NCBI GenBank assembly: GCA_002197995.1
Contig: NGZR01000001.1
Location: forward strand, 12,915,501-12,979,500
Length of the DNA stretch: 64,000 nt
Source of the DNA: Gaeumannomyces sp. JS-464
Lineage: Eukaryota > Ascomycota > Sordariomycetes > Magnaporthales > Magnaporthaceae
Direction: 5' to 3'
Part shown: piece after piece, positions 1 to 12,366 of the stretch
Position numbering within the stretch: position 1 is the first letter of the stretch
Layout: the number at the start of each line of letters is the position of its first letter
Made by a program: the position numbers and the translations under genes
The notes under the pieces: model-generated
Told to the model about the DNA's origin: nothing
Seen by the model: only the letters and a program-made list of their open reading frames with translations
Database searches by the model: none

Positions 1-1945
1 AGCCCTTTTAAGCTTGGGAAAGTCCAGTTCCATATCCGCCAATACTTCGTATTGGTTGTTAAAACTAACCCTAAATCTTTTGGCAAAGTGCCTTTCCCTG
101 TTTGCTGTACGGGCCACGCCTTTCGAGGCCGGCGGGCTTGCCGGGCTTTTTTTGGCAGCGTTAGCGGTGGCAGCAGCGGCAGGAACGGCGGCGGCGGCGG
201 GAGTAATGGAAGTAACGGCGTTGCCGGTACCGGCCGCGGGATTAGCATTAGCGGTAGCGGTTATAACGGAGTTGTCCGTAGTAACCGCGGTTGTAGGAAA
301 GGCGTTAGCGGTGGCGGCAGCGGCGGCCGCGGCGGCCGCGGCGGTAGCGGCGGCAACGGCGGCTTCCACCTTTTTTACCGCCGCCCGGTACGTTTGTGCG
401 CCTAATTTTCTAACCGCGCTTTTTTCCTTACGAGTTAAATGCTTTAGCACTTCGTTTACCCGTATAGGCTTTATAAGGCAATTCGGGTGGTCGGCTAAGT
501 ACAGGCCCGAGCAGTTCGCATATTGCGAGGGGGCCGTATACGGTTGTACGTGCCGGTCGTCGTTTATTTTCCCGCACCGAAAGCACTTATCGGCCCGGGC
601 GCAGTTACGAGCTACGTAAAAACCGTGGCAGCCAAAAGTGTGCTAAGTAACCGGCGGGTGTCGTTATACACGGCGTAAAAAAAAAGTGATTTTTTAAAGC
701 CTAAACCCGGCCATTTGCGTATAAAGGGATATAATTTACAATATACGCTTTTAATAGTTAACGCCGGTTTTAAAAGGCTTAACGTTTACCAATTTATGCT
801 TTATTTAGGCTTTTATTTCCTTTCGAACCAGTTTATCCAATACCGGGACCCATTGTTTAAAGCCGTTGGTTAAAAAGGTGAAGCAGCCGGAAATTACGTA
901 ATTGTACCAAATTTCGGGTTTTTCGATCCTTTCGGCGTTATATAAACGGCTTAGTTCGAATTGGTATTGCAAAAGCCGGTTTTAAATATCGGCCGTTTTT
1001 GCTTTTAATACAAACCCGGTAAAAGATCGGTACGCTTTTGGGACGTCGGCCGTCGTAAACGGCAGGTTTTTGCTATCGGCAAAAGCTTTGCGAATGTTAA
1101 AGCCCGTTTATTGGTTAGCTTAAGCCTGCCGTTTTTTCGGGATTTTAACGAACACCCGGAAATCGGCTTTAAAGCTTATTAATAGGCGGGGTACCCGGGT
1201 AATTTAAAACGTACGGCCCCGATAAGCCTATGCGGGTTATTAGGGTTATTAGTGGCCTTTTCGGGCTACCGACGCGTAAATAGCCGGAAGCGTGCGTTGC
1301 GAGGGCTTCGGGGCCCCGTATAAGCTTTTTTCCTTTTCGGCCGGCGTAAGTAAGCCGAAAAAGGCTTATTTAGCGTAATTAATAAAGCAATCTTTCCAGC
1401 CGTTAGCTTTAGGAATTGCTTCCGCCGGAAGGGAAGTAATGCCGGCGTCGATAAATCGGGCTAACGTGGCGCAAATTAGGGCCGTTTGTTGTTATTTGCG
1501 GCTATAACTCGCAATAATTTCCTTCGCGGCCGCCGCGGCCGACCTGACAAATGGGCGCGTACGCCGGCGTTGGGGGAGGGGGGGAGGGGCACCTGTGCCG
1601 GTGCTGCCGTTGTAGGAACCTTCCTGGCTTTAATCGGGCTTTATTGGGTGTTGTTAATTCCGTAACGAGAACGGCGTAATCGGGTGCGCTAACGCGCGGG
1701 AAGGCCCGGGTGGCAGCGACGCGTTTTTCCAGGCCGTTGGGCTGACGAGGAGGGCGCGCGCCACCCTATTGGCCGAAAAGGGGGCTGTTAGCAACGGCAT
1801 GTTGCCGTTGCCAGCGCCGTTAGCGGGCGTGGTTATTAGTGTTAGGTCGCTAATTAACGGGTGTTAAGGATTTGTATGCAATTTGGCAGTGTGCATTAAC
1901 AGCGCAATGCTAAAAATTGGTAAATTCGAGGAAGGTTGCGGGTTA
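1..1945 (-). mobile_element. LINE copy C, 5' half (ORF1 region), runs off the left edge
   Basis: This stretch matches 24,575-26,497 almost base for base along its length, differing mainly by C-to-T and G-to-A changes, so it is a second copy of the same non-LTR retrotransposon on the minus strand. It covers the 5' leader and ORF1 (gag-like) region, including the GCN-rich alanine tract near 150-370. ORF2 would lie left of the window. The copy is more AT-rich and carries more stops than the 24-26 kb copy, which fits RIP. The 5' end is placed near 1,945, where similarity to the full-length copy stops. Confidence 0.8.
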
Positions 1946-4441
1946 AGTTTGTAACACGTAAACGTAATGTAATAGTGGGCCCGCTGCTTTGCCGCGGTAC
2001 AGCCCGCCAACTTCCAAGTGCTAAGTTGGCATAAATGGGAGGCCCAAAAGAAAAAAGCTAATCCTTTTTATAGTTAAACGTTAACCGCCCTAATTATAAT
2101 GCTATTTTTTAAAAGCTGCATTAATATTATGTTTAATCGCGTGCTTTAATTACATATTTAAACCCCGCATTACGCTTTCGTTTGGTTTAACATTTTACCC
2201 GGATTTTAATTTTAATTTAAAGCCGCTCGTAAACGAAAAACGAAATAAACAAATTATTATAAACAAAAAGCCACGCTTTGCTTCCATTTATCGTTAAACA
2301 ATTTAGCGATAAACAAGTAAAAAGATTTTAAAAATAAACAAGCCGATTATAAATCGCGCGTTGCAAAAAGCATTTTACGATAAGGATTAGGTTTATAACC
2401 CGGCTTTATAAGGCATTTTCTTTTTCCGCCCCAACGGGACCGGGTGGTTAAACGTATCGGTGGAAATACGCACCTACCTTCGCGCCGATTTTGCTTGAAA
2501 ATTGCTAAGCGCGTCGTCGGCGACGGAAAAAAAAAACGGGCCGCCTAGTAACACCGCCGCCGAAACGACAATTACTACTACCACGCACCAAAACGACGAA
2601 AAAACCAAAACGATAATCGTTAGCACCCGCTAGTTTAAAATCGAGCTTACGCTGCTTAAAACCGGGCCGTTTTCGACCTCGCAAGCGGATTACCTAAATA
2701 AGGCCCTAATCGAACGCGCGTTCCGGCCGAAAACGATAACGGCCCGACTTTGCAAAGGCCGGTTCCCGCGATAGCATTTATTTTTCGGTATCGTATAGGT
2801 TTATAAGCTGCGTTTCGAGTTGGAGCCGGCCGTATTTCCCGAGCTGCAGGATTAAACGGAGGAGTATAAAAAAATGGCTACCGCTGGCAAATTCCACAAA
2901 TGGAAATTGTTTTATAATAAAGCGCTAAAAAACTTTAAAATTAAAAAGCCGTTTAATTAGGAAATATAAGGTAAAATAAGCGATTTAAGCGGGAAATGTT
3001 TAGTATATTTAAAATGCTTTAATAGTTACCCACCTATTTAAATTACTAGCTCGACACCCATTTGTTATATAATTAAAGCTAACCGTTACGCGATTTAAAA
3101 GCTAACGAAAGTAAACGACCGGCTAATTAACTCGGCCGTCCATTTAACTGTTATATAAAACGATATATCAATTATATTAGCAAATTCGTAAAAAAAGCAA
3201 ACTTAAAAAAAGTAAGCTTAATAAAAATAGGCTAAATAAAAAAATGCTAGTACGGCACGTTTGGCAACCTTAAAATATCCTTGGTAAAAAGGGCTATAGC
3301 ATAGTTAGGTCGGGTATAGCACAGCTAGGTTATATATTTAAACCGCGCTTTAACATTTCGGATAAATAATAGCGATTTCCCTACTTTAATTATTACAAAT
3401 CGGAAAATTAACGGTATAAAGTTTAAAAAAACTCGTTAATTTAGCTAAAAAAAGAAAATGGTAAAAAAGTAAACAAAAGTGCGAAGCATTAACGCGATCG
3501 CGATTTTATTAAAAGCATTTATACGGTAAAGCTATGCAATAAAACGTTTGCTTTAAAAGGCACGCCGCGTTATAATAACAGTAATGCTTACGTTCGTTTT
3601 TTGCTAAACGATATTAAACCTTTTCGAGCATGCTAAACTATTTAAAACCTTTTTAACGTTTAAATAAACATGCGGCGAGCTTTTTGCGATATGTTTTAAT
3701 TAAGAAAAGGCTATAAATGCTGAAAATACTATTAATATAATAAAAAATACGTTTTTACTTTTAAATCGCGGTTTAAAACCAAAAACCATTTAAATATATG
3801 TAAAAACAGCTGTAAATTTGAAAATTTTTGTATTTCCATTTTTATATTCCTTTATTTTACCATTTTACCATTTCGCTATCTTTTAGCAAAAATTTTAATA
3901 GCAATATTTTTACATTTAAAACCTCGCATTTTATTTATTAGTTATTTAACGCTTAGGAATTTTCTATAAAATTTGCTTACCATGCTTTTTAAAATCTTTA
4001 TTTAAACTTTTGCCGCTTTCGCCGCTATTAGCGTCGTTTTAAGCCACCGATATTATCGTTAAATACCAAACGTATAGTAAAGTAAATAATTTTTCCAATT
4101 TATTAAAAGGAGCAAATAAAAGGTATAGCGTTATTTTTATATAAATAAAGCTATTTATAGCTTTTATCGCTAACTTTTAACTTTTATTTTAATAAGCCGA
4201 AATAGTTTTATACCTACGCGAAAAGTCCACTAAGTTTAGCAAAACCGCCGCTTTTAATAAAATGGATATAATGCAAATCGAAAAAGGAATTTACATAAAC
4301 CCTAATAAAAAAGCCTAAACCCTCGCAAAAGCCGGCGAAATATGGTAAATATTTTAACCGCTTTTTTTTTTATTAAATTATTTTAACCCGTTTATATAAA
4401 ACCCTTTTAGCTAACCATTTATTTTTTTTTAAAAAAACAGG
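1946..4441. other. AT-rich RIP-decayed repeat remnant
   Basis: Mostly AT-rich sequence with no open frame. Base bias and the density of TAA/TAG suggest an old transposon destroyed by RIP. The only readable coding trace is described separately at 2,560-3,190. I could not assign the rest to a family. Confidence 0.55.
2560..3190 (+). pseudogene. RIP-wrecked ORF of unrecognised transposon or gene
   Basis: One forward frame reads for roughly 200 codons with normal amino-acid composition, interrupted only by TAA and TAG. Several of these stops sit where CAA/CAG (Gln) would be natural, the change RIP makes on the coding strand. Readable pieces include LLKTGPFSTSQADYLNKAL and FELEPAVFPELQ. I do not recognise the family. 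It lies in the decayed block left of the solo LTR and is almost certainly non-functional. Confidence 0.45.
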
Positions 4442-4446
4442 ATTAT

Positions 4447-4798
4447 TGTTCGTGGCACTCGTGCCGGTACCGGTCTTTAAGGTGAGAAGGCTTTCGGGTA
4501 TATTGTAATCCTAAAAGCTGTTTATCTTTTAAGTACAAAGGAAGGCTCCTCGTGCGAGCCTTGCTTGGGATACATATATCCCATGCCGGAGGCCGCGGGG
4601 TGCGGTCGTGCGAGGCAAATCCCGGAGTCGGGATTTAACCTGGAACTTGCACAGCCTCCTTGCATGACGGCATAACCGGTGATCTCCGTGCCGGAGGCTC
4701 CGTGCCGGGGAAACGTTGTCTCCCGTCACGGTGCCCCGAGTCGTGGGTCCACCGCATCCGTGAATCGCCTCATGCGACCTTTGGCTGCCATTCCAACA
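4447..4798. mobile_element. Solo LTR with TSD ATTAT
   Basis: A 352-bp GC-rich island in AT-rich DNA starts TGTT and ends AACA, the usual LTR ends. The 5 bp on either side are identical (ATTAT at 4,442-4,446 and 4,799-4,803), so this is a real insertion. No internal region is present, so it is a solo LTR left by LTR-LTR recombination. It resembles neither of the two LTR types at 13-20 kb. Its GC content suggests it arrived after its surroundings decayed. The parent element is not in the window. Confidence 0.8.
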
Positions 4799-4803
4799 AT
4801 TAT

Positions 4804-6299
4804 AATTATTAAAATGAAAAAGGAAAACCTAAATATAATTTTTAAAATGTAAATCCCGAAAAGCATAGATTATAAAAGCGAAACCGCCATTTCGATTTAA
4901 ATTAGCAGTTAAAACGCGCAATGCGGTTTAAAATATACGCTTCGCCTCGCGGTTATTAAGCTTAAATCCGAAAACTAAATGCTAATCCCGTTCGAGGTTA
5001 TTAACGGCGGCATTTTCGAGTTTACGGCCAAGGCGTTTTAAAACGCGGCCGACGCTTTCGGCGAGGTTATTAATTACGGCGTGTAATAGCAGGTTTTTAG
5101 CTCGCTTACCGCTAAAGGCGGCGCTCGTTATACATGCGGAAAGGCTTTACCACGTGCTCGACCAGGTTCCGCTTTAAAAGCAAGGTTAGCGGCGTTGCCA
5201 AACCTGCTTCGAATGGTTCGCCTAAACCGGCGCCTGCCAAGCCGGCCATTTAACTTGCAAGTAAACCCGCTGCTAAACCCGTTGCTAAGCTTACTGGTAA
5301 GCTTAAAAGCAAAAAAAGTGTTTTTTTTTAAACGAATAAAAGGATTCGGCGGAAAGGCGGACGCTTTATAATAGCTTTAAATTAATAAAGCATTATTAAA
5401 TTTAAAAGCGTCGTTGGTTTTTTTTTTACATTGTTAATTATTAGCAAGTTGGTATTATAGGAAAGTTCGAAAAAGTTTAACGTAGGAGTTTTATTGCAAT
5501 TGCGGCGTTAGGATTAGCTATTTAAGTAGTTATAAATTAGCTATTTAAATAGCTATAAATTAGCTATTTAAGTAACTATGGATTAGCTATTTAAGTAGTT
5601 ATAAATTTTAACAAAATATGCATTTTTATATCTTTTAAAAATTTAACAAATTTTAACATATTATAAAGCGATGTTTAAATGTATACTTTTTTATATCCCG
5701 CAATTTATAGCACTTTTTTATATCTTTAAGCTAAAAAATAAATATTAAAAACATAAAAAGCTTGTTTAAATTTATTGGTTTAAAGTTAAAAGCATAAAAA
5801 AAAGCATGGAAAAAAGCATAAAAGCGAGTATAAAAAGGAGTATAAAAAGAGCATAAAAAAGTATAAAAAAAAGCATACGAAAAATTATTAAAAATGTTTA
5901 TATTAAATATTTATCATATAGCTTATAACCTACCCGCTTTATATCCGTTTTATTTTAATTAATATTAAATATGTTCGTCGCTAATTTACAAATACGATAA
6001 TTTAACGCTTTCCAGTTTGCATTATAAGCAAATTATTTTCCGGTATAAAACTACCGAATATAAAAAAACTTTAATGCTGCTTTTCCAAAAAACAAAAAAC
6101 TGTTGTTTATTTCGACGACGAATTGCCGCCTTTTTCGCAAATATTTCCTAAAAGCTGCGTGGCATTAAACTAAACCTCCGTAAGCATTAAAGCCGCGGCC
6201 GCTTTTAGCAGCTTAGCGGCGGTAGCGAAATGCGTACGATTAGGTGCAAATGCGAAAATATCTTGCCTTAACATATCCGAATTGTGCTATTAAAAGGAA
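4804..6299. other. AT-rich decayed DNA with short tandem repeat
   Basis: This continues the decayed block on the other side of the solo LTR. A short coding-like stretch (about 4,990-5,300, forward) remains but is broken by TAA/TAG and is not recognisable. No intact gene is seen. Confidence 0.5.
5514..5606. repeat. AT-rich minisatellite, about 4 x 24 bp
   Basis: Four near-identical units built on ATTAGCTATTTAAGTAGTTA run head to tail. Units differ by one or two substitutions. Confidence 0.8.
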
Positions 6300-7690
6300 A
6301 AGGAAAAAAAGGAGTATATTTAACGTTAAAAAGTCGGGATTTACCAATCCCTGCCTTTTAAAAAGCATATAACGTACTAGCACTACCTAAATTAAATATT
6401 AGGCTATATATTACTTATATAACGGCTAGCAAAATTAAATTATAAAGCAAGCTAGCAAAAAAAAAAAAAAAAAAAAACCGGTTTACTTAAGGCATACGAA
6501 AATCGGGCCGCATTTCGGCGCTTTTTATTAGTAAGCGGGCAATCGGCAAAAAGGCAAATAAACGCCAAAGCGTTATAAGCGCTACCATAGTAGTAAAAAA
6601 AGCAATTAGCCGGCGAAGCGCTAAAGTAAAGTTAAAGCCGGGTAAAAAAGCAATATTAGCCCCTTTTAACCTAGCTAAAAAAAAAGTTCCGGGGCTAAAA
6701 GGTTTAGTTTTAACCTAAAATGCTCCTTATATATCCCGTATCGAACGATAAGCTGCGCGGTTTGCTAAACGTAATACGGGTCCCGAAAGCCGTTACAATC
6801 ACGCTGGCAAATAAAGCCGCGCAAAAACTTTACGCGTGCGATGCCACTTATACATGCGTATAGCCCGGCGTAATAATAAACAAAAGCGCGTGCCGTTAAG
6901 GCAAATCTTGCGCGTGCGTGCTTAAGCAGGTATTTAAACAGGCCAATCTTGCGCTATGCGTATCGTCGGATGCTGGATGCGAGCTAAAAAGGAGCCGCAA
7001 ATATAGCGGGAAAAGCGACGGCTGGTGCCGTAAAATAACGGCGGCCGTAATTGGCGGAGGAAGGCGGGGCCGGTGCCGTAGTGCTGGTAATAGTGCTGGT
7101 AATGGTGGTGGTAATGGTAGTGGTAGTAGTAATGGTGGTAGTGTAATATGGTGTGGGAAAAGGAAAGGGAAGGGAAACGGCGGCCTTATTTGGCGGGGGA
7201 CGGCGGCGGCCGGGCCGGCTTTTCGTTTAAAGTAGCTAACTGCTTGCCGGCCAGCAGTCTTTTATGCGTTCGAATCGTTTCGGCGCGTGTCGGGTATCCG
7301 CAAAGCGAAAACGAAAGGAAGTTAAAAGGCGGTTAACCTGGTAATACGAGGAGGTTGGAGCAATCCAATTGTCAAGGGTTTCGGCGCGCGCGAAGCGCGC
7401 CCTAAACTGCGAAAGGTGCAGGCCTTCCCATTAGCTACCAATAGGTGCCTCGAGCCTTTGCTAGCCGACTTTTTCTGCATTTTTAGCCCAATTGCGTCGT
7501 CGTCGTCGTTGTTAAAAGGACGACGGCGAACGCGGGCGAAATAAAGCTAAGTGGCCTATTAACGCCTAAATAACAGCACCGGCTTATTCTAGTAAAACTA
7601 ACACCAAAAATGGCCGTGCATTTTAGCGGGCCCCTAACAGCGGGTCCGATAGGAGGATTTTTTCGAGGGAAGGTGTGTGCTATTAAAGGG
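6300..7690 (-). mobile_element. Array element copy 1 (LINE-tailed, non-autonomous)
   Basis: First of four related 1.2-1.4 kb copies. Read on the minus strand, each has a head (W, around GGACCCACTGTTAGTGGCC), a body (V and U, including a CGGCCGGCCCGGCC-like GC-rich block and a tract around GCGCGCGC), and a 300-bp 3' segment (T) shared with the LINE, ending in a CTTT/CT-rich microsatellite. Inside T is a homopolymer (A on the plus strand, near 6,459-6,476 in this copy) that the LINE copies lack. No long ORF is present. This copy is the most AT-shifted of the four. Orientation is inferred from the LINE-like tail. Confidence 0.65.
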
Positions 7691-7861
7691 GGAAAGAGAG
7701 AGAAAGAGAAAGAAAAAAAAAAAAGTATATTAACGTTAGCTAATCGGGATTTACCAGTTTTTGCCTTCCAGGAGGCATATAACGTGCTAGCGCTACTTAA
7801 GTTTAACACGAGGCTATATGTTGCTATCGAAGCGGCTAACAAATTAAACCATAAGGCAAGC

Positions 7862-7902
<41 letters not shown>

Positions 7903-8874
7903 CTACCTAAAGCACACGGTTTTGGGCCGCATTTCGGCGCTTTTTGTTAGTAAGCGGGCAATCGGCAAAAGGGCGAATAAACGCCGGGGCGCTGTAAGCG
8001 CTGCTATTAGTGGTAAAAGAAAGCAGTCGGCCGGCAAAGTGCCGGGAAAGTGCAAAGCCGGGTGTAAGCGGAGGGGATCGCAACGGTCCCCTTTTAAACC
8101 CGGCCGAAAAAAAAAAGAAAGTTCGTTCGGGGCTAAAAGGCTTAATTTTAACCCTATATGCTCTTTGTGTGTTTATCGCGTGTTAACAATACGCTGCGCG
8201 GTTTGCCAATCGTAGGACGATCGAAGCCGTGCACGATACGGGTAACAAACAAAACCGCTTAGGATTTTAAAAATCTTGCGCGTGCGTGCTTATGTAGCAG
8301 GCCAAACTTGCGCCGTGCGTGTCGTGGGTGCGGTCGACCGAGGAGGAGTCGCGTGGGTGGTAGGGACGAGGAGTCCCGAAAATGGCGGGGGACGGCGGCG
8401 GCCGGGCCGGCTATTCGTCCAATGTGTTTTAACTGCTTGCCGGCCTGCAGTCTTCTTGTGCATTTCGGAATCGTTTCGGCTCGGTGCGCGAGGCGAAAGC
8501 GAAAAGGAAGTCGAAAAGCGGTTTAGTAATGCGCGAAGGTTGGAGCACCCCGATTGTCGAAGGTTTTCGGCGCGCGCGAGGCGCGCTTTGGGCGATAAGG
8601 TGCAGGCCTTCCTATCAGCTGGCAATAGGCACCCCGAACCTTTGCCAGCCTACTTTTTCTGCTTTTTTAGCCCAGTTGCGTTGCCGACGTCGTTGTTAAA
8701 AAAAGTCGGAAAACGCGGTTTAAACAGGGCCAAATGGCCTGTTAAAACCTGTTTGCATCCGGCTCATTTTGGTAGCCCGCAACACCAAAATAGCCGGGTT
8801 TTTTTAGCGGCCACTAACAGTGGGTCCGACAAGAAGATTTTTTCGGGGGAAGGTGGGGGGGGGGGGGGGGGGGG
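7691..8874 (-). mobile_element. Array element copy 2
   Basis: It has the same T-U-V-W order as copy 1, read left to right on the plus strand. It begins with a purine microsatellite at about 7,686-7,722, has an A tract of about 33 at 7,866-7,899, and ends with a G run at about 8,857-8,873. It is less RIP-mutated than copy 1. The open frames here are opportunistic and do not resemble any protein. Confidence 0.7.
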
Positions 8875-10803
8875 AGAGAGAAAGAGAGAAAAAGAAAGTA
8901 TATTTAACGTCAGTAAGTCGGGATTTACCAGTCCCTGCCTCCCAAAAGGCATATAACGTGCTAACGCTACCTAAGCTTAACACTAGGCTATATGCTGCTA
9001 TTAAGGCGGCTAACAAATTAAACCCGAAGCACACGGGGGTCGGGCCGCATTCCGGCGCTCCTTGTTAGCGGGCGGGCAATCGGCAATAGGGCGTAAAAAT
9101 ACGCCGGGGCGTTGTAAAGCGCTGCGGGTGGTAGTGATGCTATTGGCCGGCGGGTATGCCGGAAAAGGGGTAAGCCGGGTTTGGGCGGGGAGGGGGTTTT
9201 CGAACCTCCCTTAGGCCCGGCCTAAAATGCGGGGGATTAACGAGCCTACTGTTAATCCTAATAGTATAAAGGAAAAGGTTAATATAGGCTTTTTAGGCCC
9301 TGTTATTATCGTCCGGCGATAGTATAATAGTTGGTGGCTTTAACGAACGAAGCAAAAAGGAGGGCTTTTAGAAAAGCCGTTTCCAATATCCGGGCCTATC
9401 GAAGCCGGGGAAGGGTCCGCTATAGGCCATTTGTTTTCTGCCGCCTCGCCAGCCTGCAAAATACAGGGTGAAAAGGGGACTTATTTCGCCCGCAACGGCA
9501 CGGTTGTCGTCTTCGTTGGAACTTCGGTGGTACCAGTCGAAATCCCCGTAGCCGGTGCGTGCGGCTATTAGCCGTTGCAATACCTTCCGGTGCAACTGCA
9601 ACGCTTCGGGCGTGTATTATGGTACCGGCGGGAGGCCTATAGCCTTATACCGATCCGGAAAGTTGTTTTTAAACCATGCGTTCCGGGCGTCCCGGGCTGT
9701 TTTCCGGCTAAAGCTTTACTCCGGCCACCGTTGGTTTAAAATGTTGGGGTATTGGCAAGGCCGATCCCAACTTTGCTTCGGCGTTTGCCTTTTCGTTTCC
9801 GGGGATTCCCATATGGCCCGGGGACCAGCGTACGTATACCTGATGTTTATCCATAAAGCAATGAATTTCTTTAAAAGCCCTTTGTGAACTATCAGGGCCG
9901 TGCTTAAACAGCCGTTGGCCGCCGAGGTGTTATCGAGGCACAAGTGGAAAGTGCAGTTGCGGAAGCTCCAAACGGCTTTACGGAGGCCCATTCGGGCCCC
10001 TTCCGCTTCGCCGTCGAATACTTCCGCCGGATGCGCTACCGGCCGTGCCCGGAAAGTTTGCGTTGGCCGGCTTGGTATATTACCCAGCCGTATCCAACTG
10101 CCCCGTCCTTTGCTTTGGACCCGTCGCTATATATTATAACGTCGGTAAGTGGAAAGTGCGAAGCCACGCCATAAAAGCTTTTGCGGCTGCGGGCTTTTCT
10201 TGCGTGGCCACCGTAAGCCCCGTATATTTATAAGGGATGTAGGCCGGGCGAGTGCAAGCCGGAAAGAGTCCGGCGTCCTTTGCAAAGGTCGTAAACCTGC
10301 CGGGTAAGCCTGCCCTAGGCCCTCGGGCGTTAAAAGCCGGCTTAGCCGCTGCGGCTAAAGGGTGCTTTTCCGGAACCGTTTTATGCGGGCCGCGAAACGA
10401 GGCGGGCTTGTTCCAAAAGCGCCTGGGCGCCTGGGATGCCGGATTCGTAATGCAAAGCGTTTATCGGTGCGTTTTCCAAGCCGGAACCACTGCCCGGAGG
10501 GACGCGGTTAGGGTTTATCCACCCGTTCGATTAAATGGCCTTGGCGGATATATTGCTATTGTGCTGGTTTATATGGGTGTGGTTGGTTTTGCCTTTATAC
10601 CATACCTTAGCCCCGTATAAAGCCGTGGGGATTATAACCGTCGTAACGGCTTTATAAACCGAGTGTGCCGGTATCCCCCCTATCGAATTCGTAAACCTCC
10701 GGAGGTGGTTGGCAACGCTTTGGGCTTTTGCAGCCCTGTTGTCGACGTGGGCTTTAAAGTTAAGCCTTTGGTCGAAAAAAACCCTTAACCACCGTAAAGC
10801 TCC
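8875..10803 (-). mobile_element. LINE copy A, 5'-truncated
   Basis: It matches 20,276-22,230 of the full-length LINE in order: microsatellite tail, 3' UTR (8,900-9,200), ORF2 C-terminal domain (about 9,300-9,610, ending in a GYGDFDWYHR-type motif), then RNase H (about 9,700-10,150). Similarity stops at 10,803, and the purine microsatellite of array copy 3 begins at once. Loss of the 5' part is the usual result of incomplete target-primed reverse transcription. No TSD can be read because both flanks are low-complexity. Confidence 0.8.
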
Positions 10804-10973
10804 TAGGAAAAAGAGAAAAAGAGAAAGAAAAAAAAGTATATTTAACGTTAGCTAGTTGGGATTTACTAGTCCCTGCCTCCTAAGGGGCATATAACGTGCT
10901 AACGCTACCTAAGCTTAACACGAGGCTATATGTTGCTATCAAGGCGGCTAACAAATTAAACCATAAGGCAAGC

Positions 10974-11004
<31 letters not shown>

Positions 11005-12165
11005 GGCCTACCTAAGGCACACGGTTTTTAGGCCGCATTCCGGCGCTCTTTATTGGTAAGCGGGCAATCGGCAAAAGGGCGAATAAACGCCGGGGCGCTA
11101 TAAGCGCTGCTATTAGTGGTAAAGGAAAGCAATCGGCCGGCAAAGTGCCGGGAAAGTGTAAGGCCGGGTGTGGGCGGAAAAAGCTTCGGGCCCCCCCTAA
11201 GCCCGGCTAAAGAAAGAAAGTTCGGGGGCTAAAAGGCCTAATTCCAACCCTATACGCTTTTTATATGTTTAAACGCGTATTAACGATAAGTATCGTAAGT
11301 GCGTATAATCGACTTAAAAAGAGTCGCGAGGATGGCGGGGGGACGCTGGCGGCCGGGCTGGTGCCATTCCCAGCCCAGCGTGCTCCTTATATCGCGTATT
11401 AAACAATAGGCTGCGCGGTTTACTAACGTGGTGCAGGTCGTGCTTTTACGGTTACGTTGGCAAACAAAGCCGCGGTAGGATTTTGCGCGTGCGATGCCAC
11501 TTATACTTTAATATAGCCCGGCGTGACAACAAACAAAAGCGCGAGCGTTAAGCCAATTTTACGCGTGCGTGCTTAAACAAAAGCTTAAGCAGGCCAATCT
11601 TGCGCCGTGCGTATCGTTAGGATACGGTCGAAGGAGGAATCGCGTATATGTACGACCGAAAAGGTCGCGTGTGTAGCGGGGGACGGCGGCGGCCGGGCCG
11701 GCTATTCGTCCGATATTTTAACTGCTTACCGGCCTGCAGTCTTTTTATGCGTTTCGAAATCGTATCGTCGCGTGTCGTATACCCGCGAGGCGAAGGCGAT
11801 GAAAGTTAAAAGGCGGTTAGCCTGGTAATACGCGGAGGTTAAAGCAATCCAATTGTCGAAGGTTTTAGCGCGCGCGAAGCGCGCTTTGGGCTGTGAGGGG
11901 TGCAAGCCTTCCCATTAGCTAGCAATAGGCACCCCGAACTTTTACCAGCCTACTTTTTTTGCACTTTTAGCCTAGTTGCGTCGTCGTCGTCGTTGTTAAA
12001 AGGACGCCGGCGAACGCGGGCAAAACAAAGCCAATTAGCTTGTTAGCGCCCACATAGCGTTTCCGACTCATTTTGGTGGGACCAGTACCAAAAATGGCCG
12101 GGCTTCCCTAACGGCCACTAACAGTGGGTCCGTTGGGAAGAATTTTTCGGGGGAAGGTGAAAGGT
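10804..12165 (-). mobile_element. Array element copy 3
   Basis: Full T-U-V-W order, with the A tract at 10,978-11,004 and the W head at about 12,060-12,160. It is about 1.36 kb, close to copy 1 in length and longer than copies 2 and 4 because of extra U sequence (11,380-11,570, also present in copy 1). It lies head to tail with copy 4. Confidence 0.7.
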
Positions 12166-12331
12166 GGGGGGGAGAAAAAGAGAGAGAAAGAAAATATATT
12201 TAACGTTAGCAAATCGAAATTTACCAATTTTTGCCTTTTAAGGGGCATATAACGTGCTAGCGCTACTTAAGCTTAACACGAGGCTATATGTTGCTATTAA
12301 AACGGCTAACAAATTAAACCATAAGGCAAGC

Positions 12332-12366
<35 letters not shown>

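Noticed and set aside
14..619. Alanine-rich plus-strand ORF near the left edge
   Set aside because: It is the antisense of the LINE ORF1 low-complexity tract. The same pattern appears at 24,434-25,171 opposite the better preserved copy.
4447..4798. Possible small gene in the GC-rich island
   Set aside because: The open frame is explained by the base composition of a solo LTR. LTR ends and the TSD fit better.
5514..5606. CRISPR-like or origin-like repeat
   Set aside because: Units are directly adjacent with no unique spacers, and the setting is fungal. It is a simple minisatellite.
7610..8215. Lys-rich 201-codon ORF
   Set aside because: It runs through the A tract and the repeat unit. Its counterparts in the other array copies are not open, so it is not coding.
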